Part shown: positions 6,752-13,869 of the stretch, in pieces | How the letters are laid out: each line of letters opens with the position of its first letter | Numbering within the stretch: position 1 is the stretch's first letter | Origin: Xanthobacteraceae bacterium | GTDB taxonomy: Bacteria; Pseudomonadota; Alphaproteobacteria; Rhizobiales; Xanthobacteraceae | Length of the DNA stretch: 15,578 bases | Direction: 5' to 3' | NCBI GenBank assembly: GCA_030040825.1 | Contig: JASHSY010000120.1 | Coordinates: 1 to 15,578, forward strand | Translations under genes and position numbers: made by a program | Notes under the pieces: generated by a model | Database searches by the model: none | The model's input: only the letters and a program-made list of their open reading frames with translations | Told to the model about the DNA's origin: nothing

Positions 6752-7843
6752 GGCCTTGCTTCCGGTCTCTTGACGCCGGCGCTGAAATTCCACCACCTCT
6801 TGCGCCGTCTTGCGGTTTAGCTGATCGAAAACCTTTTTACATTGATCAAGCGCCTGAGTAGACATGCCGCGGTCGCCGGCACGAAGCAGGAGGACCGCCT
6901 TAGCCGCAGCCCAAGATAAGCCAACGGCCTTGGCGACGATGAGAATAGTTTCCGAACGATCTTGTGCGATAGCACGCTCGATAACATCGATCGGCAGATT
7001 GCAAAGTACGGCAAGGGCAGCAGCGGTCTCCTCAAATTTTTTGTTCCGCGCAAAATTCTCTAATTCCGTTTCGGTCAGGCGACCTCCTGATCGCATTGTT
7101 TCAACCAATGCGCGAGCCCGCACAAAATTCCAGGATGCGGCGGCCGCATTTGCTTGTATTGCAGCCGCGACTTGAGCTACCACCTCACGAATCTCGTCGG
7201 CAATGTGCGGGTTTGCAGCCTCAAGTTCGAGACGGACTGCCTTCGAGGCTTTGGTTAGTAGATTTAAAAAATGATGGCGGGGGATTTCCCGACGCGAACC
7301 AACAGATTTGGCGAGTTCATCGTCGCCCACGGACCGCTTTAGTAACCTGACGTACCCGACCTCTGAAAATTTTGCCCCTTCATTTTTTACGGCACTAAGT
7401 GCAACCTCTCGATTTCCTCGTTCGACGAGTACGTCGGTAACGGTTTCGGCAAGAGCGGATCTTTGGGAGATCGCAAGTAAATGCGCTTGGCTCTTGGTAT
7501 TAGCATTTTCAACGAGCGTGACGTTATCGAGAACGCCAGAGTGCGAAAGAACCGGACCAGCCACCTCAATTGCGTCGTCAAATGCCAGTTTACGAATCAC
7601 TTTTAGTGGCGCGTTCGGCAGCTTGGCCAACCGACCCGCAAGCACCGTGCGCGCTGACAGTTCGATATCTGAGATCAAATGATTAAATACATCGTCAAAT
7701 ACCGCTATATGCTCGCCGGAGAAATGACCCAATCCAAAAACAAAGAGATCCGTCACGCGACGAAGCGTATTGACGCGCCGGTCCGCGCTACCACTGGACA
7801 GCGCCTCTTCAAGCTCGGCAATTAGGTTATTTTGTTCGGCCAT
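6746..7843 (-). CDS. DUF2336-like protein, full length
   Basis: A 365-residue predicted soluble protein with no signal peptide or membrane segment. Residues 1-200 consist of short helical repeats with landmarks LIAELEEAL (7-15), TDLFV (31-35), FDDAIEVAGPVL (88-99), HLLAI (121-125), VLVERGNREV (138-147) and KNEGAKFSEVGY (153-164), the pattern I associate with DUF2336. Residues 200-365 form a second helical region with Ala-rich helices and a basic C-terminus (QRRRQETGSKAR). The start at ATG 7843 has no clear ribosome site, but aligns with the start of the short paralogue at 4684. It lies 171 bases after the small gene ending at 8015, so it may be the last gene of the chemotaxis operon or have its own promoter. 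The molecular function of the family is not established. Confidence 0.78.
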   Translation of the reverse strand: MAEQNNLIAELEEALSSGSADRRVNTLRRVTDLFVFGLGHFSGEHIAVFDDVFNHLISDIELSARTVLAGRLAKLPNAPLKVIRKLAFDDAIEVAGPVLSHSGVLDNVTLVENANTKSQAHLLAISQRSALAETVTDVLVERGNREVALSAVKNEGAKFSEVGYVRLLKRSVGDDELAKSVGSRREIPRHHFLNLLTKASKAVRLELEAANPHIADEIREVVAQVAAAIQANAAAASWNFVRARALVETMRSGGRLTETELENFARNKKFEETAAALAVLCNLPIDVIERAIAQDRSETILIVAKAVGLSWAAAKAVLLLRAGDRGMSTQALDQCKKVFDQLNRKTAQEVVEFQRRRQETGSKAR

Positions 7844-7911
7844 TATTTTGTTCGATCACACCATCGAGGTTTTTCGCGACACCTTAGCTCTACCGTTCTT
7901 TGCGTCAGCGT

Positions 7912-7932
7912 CTCCTCCCGTGGACGGAGGGG
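7912..7932 (-). terminator. GC-rich stem-loop after the small chemotaxis-linked gene
   Basis: CTCCTCC (7912-7918) pairs with GGAGGGG (7926-7932), seven pairs including one T-G, around a 7-base loop. It is 83 bases downstream of the minus-strand gene ending at 8015 and before the DUF2336 gene. No T tract follows on the minus strand; it may be a pause or partial terminator. Confidence 0.3.
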
Positions 7933-8014
7933 CGTCTCACGCTTTATTTGGCTGACCACATCCCTTACGCCGCCTATCTTCACATCGCTCAAAGCGTGCT
8001 AATTCTGTCCGGCA

Positions 8015-8455
8015 TCAAAAGACCACGTCCACGTCCACGTCCACTTCTTCATTGACCTGTCGTGACAAGGACGGCATCTCGCTGTTTGCCATATCATTCG
8101 TTAGCCGGCTGAGTAGGCGATCCTTAAGATCGCCGATCGTGATCGAAGCAATCACAGTCTGCTCAAGGTTCGCCCTTTCCATGCCGCTCAGCAGCAACGT
8201 GTTAATCGATTCTGCATAACGCGCAAGAGCGTCGCCAATAGACTCGAACTCCTGCTTTAAACGGTCGAAGCCTTGCAACGTGACAATTAGTTCGCGATCA
8301 GGTCGAACGCTGCTCATGACCATATCGGTCACACGGCCGACTGTCTCCTCGAAGCGGAGAACATTATCAAGCAGCAGCGCCGCCAAGACGGCGAGGAACG
8401 CACCTATGTCATTTTCCGACTCAACGGTCACAATAGCATCACTCAGCTCGCACAA
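8015..8455 (-). CDS. small helical protein next to cheY, possible CheZ-like phosphatase
   Basis: A 146-residue protein predicted to be almost all helix, with no signal peptide and no domain I recognise with certainty. It follows cheY by 32 bases on the same strand. The stretch LQGFDRLKQEFESIGDALAR (60-79) contains Asp64 and Gln68 in a D-x-x-x-Q arrangement. In CheZ the catalytic pair Asp143/Gln147 has the same spacing in a long helix, and cheZ also follows cheY in enterobacteria. This makes a CheY-P phosphatase a reasonable hypothesis, not a demonstrated homology. The C-terminus is an acidic VDVDVDV tail encoded by a CCACGT repeat. The start is uncertain: TTG at 8455, or GTG at 8431, which gives 138 residues. 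An AGGGA before the TTG is about 14 bases away and better placed for an out-of-frame ATG. Confidence 0.6.
   Translation of the reverse strand: MCELSDAIVTVESENDIGAFLAVLAALLLDNVLRFEETVGRVTDMVMSSVRPDRELIVTLQGFDRLKQEFESIGDALARYAESINTLLLSGMERANLEQTVIASITIGDLKDRLLSRLTNDMANSEMPSLSRQVNEEVDVDVDVVF
8023..8044 (-). repeat. hexanucleotide tandem repeat (CCACGT), 3.7 copies, inside a coding end
   Basis: CCACGT occurs three times in a row at 8023-8040, followed by CCAC to 8044. On the coding strand it gives alternating Val-Asp codons at the C-terminus of the small protein. Copy-number change would stay in frame. Confidence 0.85.
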
Positions 8456-8487
8456 TCGTGCATCGCCGATCCCTGATCCGCAATTGC

Positions 8488-8877
8488 TTACGACAATTTG
8501 CCCATAACCTGTTCAATTTTGCCGCGCAAAATTGCCGCCGAGAACGGCTTAATCAAGTAGTTATTGACGCCAGCCTGCGCTGCTTTAACAACGAGTTCTC
8601 GATCGCCGCGTCCAGTGAGCAAGATAAACGGAACCTTACGCGCGACAGGATGGCCGCGCACTGCCCTTAGAAGAGCCAGACCATCCATCTCGGGCATATA
8701 ATAATCGGAGATGATTAGATCGAGCGGTTGAACGGACGCCGTCTCCATCGCCTTGCGACCATTCTCCGCCTCGTGAATATGCCGAATCCCAATTTCTTCC
8801 AGATTCAAGCGTGTCATTTGTCGAACGCTATTTTGATCGTCGACAATCAGGACTTTGAGAGCTATTGCGTTTGGCAT
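8488..8877 (-). CDS. cheY: CheY-like response regulator (second in the operon)
   Basis: A 129-residue stand-alone receiver domain of normal CheY length. The acidic pair is Asp13-Asp14, the phosphoacceptor Asp58 in IISDYYMPEMDG, the switch residue Thr88 in ILLTGRG and the conserved Lys110 in LIKPF. There is no output domain, so it acts by binding a target, either the flagellar switch protein FliM or, as a phosphate sink, by draining phosphate from CheA. Which of the two CheY proteins drives the motor cannot be told here. The ATG at 8877 has AGGAG seven bases upstream. It follows cheA by 62 bases and precedes the putative phosphatase gene by 32 bases, consistent with one operon. Confidence 0.93.
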   Translation of the reverse strand: MPNAIALKVLIVDDQNSVRQMTRLNLEEIGIRHIHEAENGRKAMETASVQPLDLIISDYYMPEMDGLALLRAVRGHPVARKVPFILLTGRGDRELVVKAAQAGVNNYLIKPFSAAILRGKIEQVMGKLS

Positions 8878-8939
8878 TTTCGCGCTCCTAATCAGCAGCC
8901 AGCGCTCTTGGTTGTAGCGGGTGCCGCGTTCATCGCCAG

Positions 8940-11198
8940 TCAGGCTGCCTTTACGTCTAACGGTGCTTTCGAAGAGTACGCCGCACCAAACGAGGAATTA
9001 GCGGCGAGATCGGAAAGCTTTTCGACATCCAGAATGAATGCAACTCGTCCATTGCCAAGAATGGTTGCGGCGGCGATTCCCGGAACCGAGCCATAGCTCT
9101 CCTCGATACTTTTCATCACAACTTGCTGATGTCCGCACAATTCGTCGACCACAATGCCAAAGCGGGAGCCTTCTCCCGCATCGGTGATTATGACGACGGT
9201 TTCATCGATATCGGTAGTCGCCGATTCTATATCCAAGAGATCGCCAAGATTGACCAGCGGCAAGAGATCGCCACGCAGCTGCAACATACCCCGCGTCCCT
9301 ATGAGATTACTTATTTCGGAGCGGGCCGGCCGCAGGCATTCGATAATGGCAGATAACGGCATAACGTAAATTTCCTTGCCAACTTTGATGACCATCCCGT
9401 CCATCACTGCCAACGTAAGTGGCAACGCCAACTGAATCGTCATGCCGCGACCACGCTCTGACTTTAAAGATATTCGACCGCCAATATTCTGGATATTGCT
9501 GCGGACAACGTCCATGCCGACACCACGACCAGAAATGTCGGAGATCGTTTCGGCGGTCGAGAACCCCGGTAACATGATAAGATTGTTGATCTCGTCGTCA
9601 CTGAGTACAGCATCGGCACCGATGAGACCTCGCTCGCGCGCCTTTTTTAGCACGCGCTCGGAATTGATCCCTGCGCCGTCATCGATGATCTCAATGACTA
9701 TACGGCTTCCCCGATGTTCGGCAGCGAGCCGGATCGTGCCTTCTTCGCTCTTTCCAGCGGTCAACCGATCCGCCGGCGACTCGATGCCATGATCGACCGA
9801 ATTACGGATAATGTGCGTTAATGGATCGCCTAATCGTTCGATGATTGACCGGTCGACTTCGGTAGTCTCGCCAGCCATTTCCAGTCGAACCTTTTTGTTG
9901 GTCTTTGTCGCCAGTTCTCGGACCAGACGCGGCATGCGTTGAAAGACTGCTCCGACAGGTTGAGCGCGCATCGACATGACGCTATCCTTCAGCTCTCGCG
10001 TATGGTGTCTAACCTCTTCGAGAACCTGCGACAGCCGACCACTTGTCCCTTCCGGAAGGTCGAGAACAATCTGCCCCAGCATGGCTTGGGCAATGACCAA
10101 TTCGCCCACCATATTCACGACGCGATCAATCTTTTCGAGTTCGATACGGGTCGTAGTAGCGGCGGGTTTCGCACTGGGCGCCCGGCTCACGCTCGCGGCC
10201 GGCGCGGATTCTTTCGCTGCGCCTGCAACAGGCGCAGTTTCTTTGGCTACGCTCGCAGCCGGCGTGGATACCTTTGCTGCGGCGGCGCCCTTGTCGCTCG
10301 TTGCGTCTGGGGTAGGCGCCGGGGCCGGGTAGTTCGGCTCCGGCGTTGCCGATACCGGCATCTCGGCGGTCTCGGTCATGCTGAGAGCGATCACGGGAAC
10401 CGCTTCGACGATTTCAAGGTCACAATCGCCAGCAACAAATTCGAATACTTGTTCAATCTCTGCGCGCGAAGCCGCACATCGGAGCGTCCCGCTCCATGCT
10501 AGGTAGGGGCGGCTGGGTTCGATTTCCCCCAAGGGGGGCAGGCCATCCATTTCGGCGATCAGGTCAAAGTCGCCAAGTTTGCGCAGCTCTCGAAATATAT
10601 AGAGCGGTTCATTTCCCTTTTTCAGCATTTCGGCCTTCGGCCGGAATGTGATTGCAAAGGACTTCAACGAGGCGATTGCATCGGGACCGCTCTGATCGGC
10701 TAGATTTGGCCCGGAGTCCATCTGGTCGACGCGCACGGGCGTAAAGTCAATTTCGTCGAAATCGGCTGGGGCGATGGCATTCTCGCCTTCGCCGGCGCCC
10801 TTGTCCGCGTGGTCGCCTGCGATGATTTGTTCCAGCGCGTTACGGCAATCGCTTCCGAAGTCGGGTGGGACGGAAGCACCGTCTCGCGACATCTGCACCA
10901 GATCGGAAAGGACATCGCTAGCCGCCAACAGCACGTCGAGCGTTTCAGGCGTCGCCTCCTGAGTTCCGCGCCGAATACCATCGAGCACGGTTTCGAAAAC
11001 GTGCGCAAATCCGACGAGCGCCTCGAATCCGAAAATACCGGCGCCCCCTTTTACCGAGTGAACGGCACGGAAAACCGCGTTAACTGTTTCGTCCGAACCC
11101 TGCCCGGCCCGAATATCCGTAAGACCGGCCTCGATCTGCTGGAGGGCTTCGCCGCACTCGTCGAAAAAGGTGAGTTTTAGTTGATCTAGACTAGCCAT
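8940..11198 (-). CDS. cheA: chemotaxis histidine kinase CheA
   Basis: A 752-residue CheA, the central kinase that phosphorylates CheY and CheB. P1 Hpt domain: about 1-110 with phosphorylated His47 in AVHSVKGGAG. A P2-like regulator-docking domain is about 180-267 (starting at FAITFRPK). An Ala/Pro linker runs 285-348 with repeated AxxVAKE(T/S)AP units. P3 dimerisation is about 350-415. The P4 ATPase has the N box HIIRNSVDHGIE (462-473), G1 DDGAGI (506-511), the F box GFST (545-548) and G2 GRGVGMDVV (557-565). The P5 CheW-like domain is about 595-735. All catalytic motifs look intact. The ATG at 11198 has GAGGA nine bases upstream and lies 12 bases after the STAS-receiver gene. As no separate CheW is in the window, receptor coupling must use a CheW encoded elsewhere. 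Confidence 0.97.
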   Translation of the reverse strand: MASLDQLKLTFFDECGEALQQIEAGLTDIRAGQGSDETVNAVFRAVHSVKGGAGIFGFEALVGFAHVFETVLDGIRRGTQEATPETLDVLLAASDVLSDLVQMSRDGASVPPDFGSDCRNALEQIIAGDHADKGAGEGENAIAPADFDEIDFTPVRVDQMDSGPNLADQSGPDAIASLKSFAITFRPKAEMLKKGNEPLYIFRELRKLGDFDLIAEMDGLPPLGEIEPSRPYLAWSGTLRCAASRAEIEQVFEFVAGDCDLEIVEAVPVIALSMTETAEMPVSATPEPNYPAPAPTPDATSDKGAAAAKVSTPAASVAKETAPVAGAAKESAPAASVSRAPSAKPAATTTRIELEKIDRVVNMVGELVIAQAMLGQIVLDLPEGTSGRLSQVLEEVRHHTRELKDSVMSMRAQPVGAVFQRMPRLVRELATKTNKKVRLEMAGETTEVDRSIIERLGDPLTHIIRNSVDHGIESPADRLTAGKSEEGTIRLAAEHRGSRIVIEIIDDGAGINSERVLKKARERGLIGADAVLSDDEINNLIMLPGFSTAETISDISGRGVGMDVVRSNIQNIGGRISLKSERGRGMTIQLALPLTLAVMDGMVIKVGKEIYVMPLSAIIECLRPARSEISNLIGTRGMLQLRGDLLPLVNLGDLLDIESATTDIDETVVIITDAGEGSRFGIVVDELCGHQQVVMKSIEESYGSVPGIAAATILGNGRVAFILDVEKLSDLAANSSFGAAYSSKAPLDVKAA

Positions 11199-11210
11199 GA
11201 TATTTAGTCC

Positions 11211-12083
11211 TCAACTAACGTTGCGAAACGCCGGTGCAACCTTTCGCACTGTTGCTACGAGTTGCTCCGGATCAAAGGGTTTAACCAGCCAGCCGGTGGC
11301 CCCAGCCTCGCGAGCAATATTCTTCTTCTGCGCCTCGCTTTCAGTTGTTAGACAGAGAATCGGCATGGTCTTGTATTTTGGAAGACCGCGTAACTGGCGA
11401 ATGACCTCGTAGCCGTCCATCCGCGGCATGTTGATGTCGGTGATGATGACATCCACGGTCTCTTTGCTGAGTACATCAAGCCCGTCTTGGCCATCGACAG
11501 CTTGCACCACGTCAAAGCCGGCCTCGGCGAGCGTCAGCATGAGCATGTCGCGCATGGTCTTGGAGTCGTCGATCGTCAATATTCGCGTGTTCATGGCACC
11601 CCGCTCCATCTCCTGAATGCCGGGCTGAGGCGATTCGCTCTGCATTTCACTTCCACCGGCCGCTGGCGGTTGAGCGATCGCTTCCGGCTGAGCGATCGCT
11701 TCCGGTTGAACCATCCCTTGCGGTTGAACCATCGCTTGCGGTTGATTGTTATCGACGCTCGGCTCCGGCAGTTGATCCTCGATGGGCATTTGGCTCAGGT
11801 CCAAATACTTCAACAAATCGATGCCCAGGTCTTCAAAGGCGCTGATGAATGCGACCGACGGATTGACGATCGCCGGTCGGCCGTGGCTGAGCGATGCGGC
11901 AACGATGATTTGGACGCACGGAAGGGTCAAAGTCTCAACAGCCGAAGCGTCAACGCGCAGAGTGCCTCCGTTCTTGAGGCATTCCCGCACCGATGCGAGG
12001 CAGCCGTCGGCTGCGCGCATGTCGAGGATCTCCGGCAACTTCAGGAGAGAATTAGCCGGATCGCTTCTTTGTGCCGTCTGCAT
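11211..12083 (-). CDS. cheY: STAS domain joined in frame to a CheY receiver
   Basis: One open frame of 290 codons. Residues 8-95 resemble a STAS domain of the type found in chemotaxis operons (LRVDASAVETL at 42-52, then AIVNPSVAFI). The usual Ser phosphosite is not obvious, with Leu-Pro-Cys at 54-56. Residues 100-163 are a Gln/Pro linker of six-residue repeats coded by an 18-base tandem repeat. Residues 164-290 are a complete receiver; counted from its own Met, Asp9-Asp10, Asp53 in IITDINMP, Thr83 and Lys105. In related genomes these are, as I recall, two genes. Here there is no stop between them, but an internal ATG at 11594 with its own GGAG could yield a free 127-residue CheY. Start ATG 12083 has GGGAG eight bases upstream and follows cheB by 31 bases; upstream in-frame codons overlap cheB and are rejected. 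Confidence 0.85.
   Translation of the reverse strand: MQTAQRSDPANSLLKLPEILDMRAADGCLASVRECLKNGGTLRVDASAVETLTLPCVQIIVAASLSHGRPAIVNPSVAFISAFEDLGIDLLKYLDLSQMPIEDQLPEPSVDNNQPQAMVQPQGMVQPEAIAQPEAIAQPPAAGGSEMQSESPQPGIQEMERGAMNTRILTIDDSKTMRDMLMLTLAEAGFDVVQAVDGQDGLDVLSKETVDVIITDINMPRMDGYEVIRQLRGLPKYKTMPILCLTTESEAQKKNIAREAGATGWLVKPFDPEQLVATVRKVAPAFRNVS
11592..11607 (-). promoter_or_regulatory. internal ribosome site and start for a free CheY
   Basis: On the minus strand GGAG (11607-11604) stands nine bases before ATG (11594-11592), which opens MNTRILTIDDS, the exact beginning of a receiver domain. Starting here gives a 127-residue CheY ending at 11211. The same frame also reads through from the STAS domain, so both products could be made. 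Confidence 0.5.
11668..11745 (-). repeat. 18-base tandem repeat in the STAS-receiver linker, four copies plus a part
   Basis: Units begin at 11668, 11686, 11704 and 11722, with a partial fifth from 11740. The plus-strand unit is GGTTGAGCGATCGCTTCC; copies 1-2 and copies 3-4 form two similar pairs. It codes Gln-Pro-rich hexapeptides (QPEAIA, QPQGMV type). The two GCGATCGC palindromes are by-products of copies 1 and 2. Confidence 0.9.
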
Positions 12084-12114
12084 TTTCCCCGCTCCCACAA
12101 AAGCTTCTAGCCAG

Positions 12115-13206
12115 TCAGCCTGCTCGGGCGACCGCGCTTGCATTGACTTCGTGCGCGTGCGCTTTCGGTTTGCCGTCGCACGCATCGAGTATCGCGTCTG
12201 CCATGTGCGACAGCGAATGCTGGTGCATGACTGCGCCACGCTCGAACGCCACTTTCGGCATCCCGTAAATGAGCGCTGAGGCCTGGTCCTGACCAAGCGT
12301 GATAGCGCCGGCGTTGCGCAGCTCCAGAAGCCCCTCCGCGCCGTCCTTGCCCATTCCGGTGAGGATTACGCCAACTGTGGTCTTTCCCGCGACACGGGCC
12401 GCCGAGCGGAACAGCACATCGACGGACGGCCGATGACCTGAGACCGGAGGTCCATCGCTCAAGCTGCATTTGTAGTGGCCGTTTACCCGGACAAGCTCAA
12501 GGTGATGTGAGCCCGGTGCGATATAGGCGTGGTTGGGCTCGATGACTTCGTCGTGCTTGGCTTCGGATACGGTCATCGGGCATGACCGGTTGAGGCGTTC
12601 GGCGAAGGCGGCGGTAAAACGCGGCGGCATGTGCTGGGTTATGAGGATCGGTGGACATATCGCCGGCATGTCGGTGAGCAGCGCCTTCAGTGCCTCGACC
12701 CCGCCAGTCGATGCACCAATCGCGATGATCTTTTCGGCGGGACTGTTTAGTCGATTGTTCCGCGGTCGGGGTGCGCGCGTCGAGGGACGACGTGCGCCAA
12801 TCCGGGTCTGAGCGGCGGCCTTGATCTTCGACCGAAGCTCCTCCGCCAAATCCGCCAGAGCGTTGGCAACGTCATGCGTCGGTTTGGCTACGAAATCGAT
12901 GGCGCCGATCTCGAGCGCTTCCAACGTCGTGTCCGCGCCTGCCTGTGTGAGTGTAGAAACCATGATCACTGGCGTAGGCCGCAGCGTCATTATTTTGCGA
13001 AGGAACGTCACCCCGTCCATGTGGGGCATTTCGACATCGAGAGTCACAACGTCGGGATTGAGAGCTTTGATACGCTCACGCGCAATGTGTGGGTCCTCGG
13101 CCGTTCCTACCACTTCGATTTCAGGATCAGACGACAACAACGTGGAAAGTAGTTGCCGAATGAGCGCTGAATCGTCGACAATAAGAACACGTACTGGCTC
13201 TATCAT
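12115..13206 (-). CDS. cheB: chemotaxis glutamate methylesterase/deamidase CheB
   Basis: A 363-residue CheB, which removes methyl groups from receptor glutamates when phosphorylated by CheA. N-terminal receiver about 4-120: Asp11-Asp12, phosphoacceptor Asp57 in TLDVEMPHMDG, Ser84/Thr85 and Lys108. A basic linker (RRPSTRAPRPRNNR, 139-152) joins it to the esterase domain, about 158-350. There Ser166 in AIGASTGG, His192 in TQHMPP and Asp288 in GMGKDG form the triad; each is two positions after the Salmonella residues Ser164, His190 and Asp286. The domain order is complete and the length typical. ATG 13206 is 12 bases after the cheD stop. The position between cheD and the STAS-receiver gene supports the assignment. 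Confidence 0.97.
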   Translation of the reverse strand: MIEPVRVLIVDDSALIRQLLSTLLSSDPEIEVVGTAEDPHIARERIKALNPDVVTLDVEMPHMDGVTFLRKIMTLRPTPVIMVSTLTQAGADTTLEALEIGAIDFVAKPTHDVANALADLAEELRSKIKAAAQTRIGARRPSTRAPRPRNNRLNSPAEKIIAIGASTGGVEALKALLTDMPAICPPILITQHMPPRFTAAFAERLNRSCPMTVSEAKHDEVIEPNHAYIAPGSHHLELVRVNGHYKCSLSDGPPVSGHRPSVDVLFRSAARVAGKTTVGVILTGMGKDGAEGLLELRNAGAITLGQDQASALIYGMPKVAFERGAVMHQHSLSHMADAILDACDGKPKAHAHEVNASAVARAG

Positions 13207-13218
13207 CTTCCACCCCGC

Positions 13219-13869
13219 CTATTGAAAGAGTTCAATCTCACCGGCAACCGGCCGCTTCGAAAGCCGGCCGACATACTCTTCCTCCTCGCGCACGACTGCG
13301 GAGGCGTCGTTGTTGCCCAGTAAGCGGCGCACCACTCGACCAGTCTGAGGAAAATAATGAATGCGGCGCGGCAATTGCCCGCCAAGATCATGAACTACGT
13401 ATCTCAGGCCCTCTGCCTCAAGATAACGTAGAATAAACTCGGAATTTTCAGTGCCGATAGCGTTCTGGGAACGGGTAACATTCCCGCCACCAAACAGTTT
13501 GATCTCCAGCGAATCGCGCGAACAACCGCTCTTAATCAGCTCGTTGATAAGTTTCTCCATGGCAAAGTTGCCAAAGCGGGTCGATTGCGACTCCCCTCCC
13601 CAACCGCCACGATGACTATGCGCGAGCATGAAATGATTCATTCCACCGACACCGACACGTGGGTCGCGGATGCACGCCGAGACACATGAACCAAGCACGG
13701 TGACAAGAACTTCGTCGGGTTTGGCAGTGACGTAATATTCGCCGGGAAACAGCTTTACCATCCACGCGGCGCTCGCATTGTCGTAGAACCGCCGCGCAGC
13801 GACCCCAACAGCGCTGTCCTCCGCCCCGCCATTCGCGGGCTGCCGCTGCACGGCAGTCGCGCCGGTCAT
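13219..13869 (-). CDS. cheD: chemoreceptor glutamine deamidase CheD
   Basis: A 216-residue CheD, which deamidates specific glutamines of chemoreceptors and in some bacteria stimulates the CheC phosphatase. The catalytic Cys62 is in VLGSCVSACI and His79 in GGMNHFML, the family's cysteine-hydrolase pair. The segment KLFGGGNV (124-131) and the C-terminal ending GEIELFQ are also characteristic. It has an N-terminal extension of about 35 residues before the conserved core. The ATG overlaps the cheR stop (ATGA), with GGAGG five bases upstream, so the two genes are translationally coupled. No CheC gene is in the window, which leaves receptor deamidation as the likely role. Confidence 0.96.
   Translation of the reverse strand: MTGATAVQRQPANGGAEDSAVGVAARRFYDNASAAWMVKLFPGEYYVTAKPDEVLVTVLGSCVSACIRDPRVGVGGMNHFMLAHSHRGGWGGESQSTRFGNFAMEKLINELIKSGCSRDSLEIKLFGGGNVTRSQNAIGTENSEFILRYLEAEGLRYVVHDLGGQLPRRIHYFPQTGRVVRRLLGNNDASAVVREEEEYVGRLSKRPVAGEIELFQ

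Noticed and set aside
8023..8044. Short direct repeats as a CRISPR array
   Set aside because: Six-base contiguous units without spacers, inside a coding region; no cas genes are present.
9939..10502. 187-codon plus-strand frame inside cheA
   Set aside because: It is antisense to the cheA linker and P2-like region; Arg/Gly-rich composition reflects the complementary Ala/Pro codons.
11674..11699. Two GCGATCGC palindromes as regulatory sites
   Set aside because: They are part of the coding 18-base tandem repeat, so they are explained by duplication.
12084..12296. N-terminal extension of the STAS-receiver frame to an upstream start at 12296
   Set aside because: It overlaps the end of cheB by about 180 bases, encodes a basic sequence with no domain, and the ATG at 12083 has a good ribosome site.
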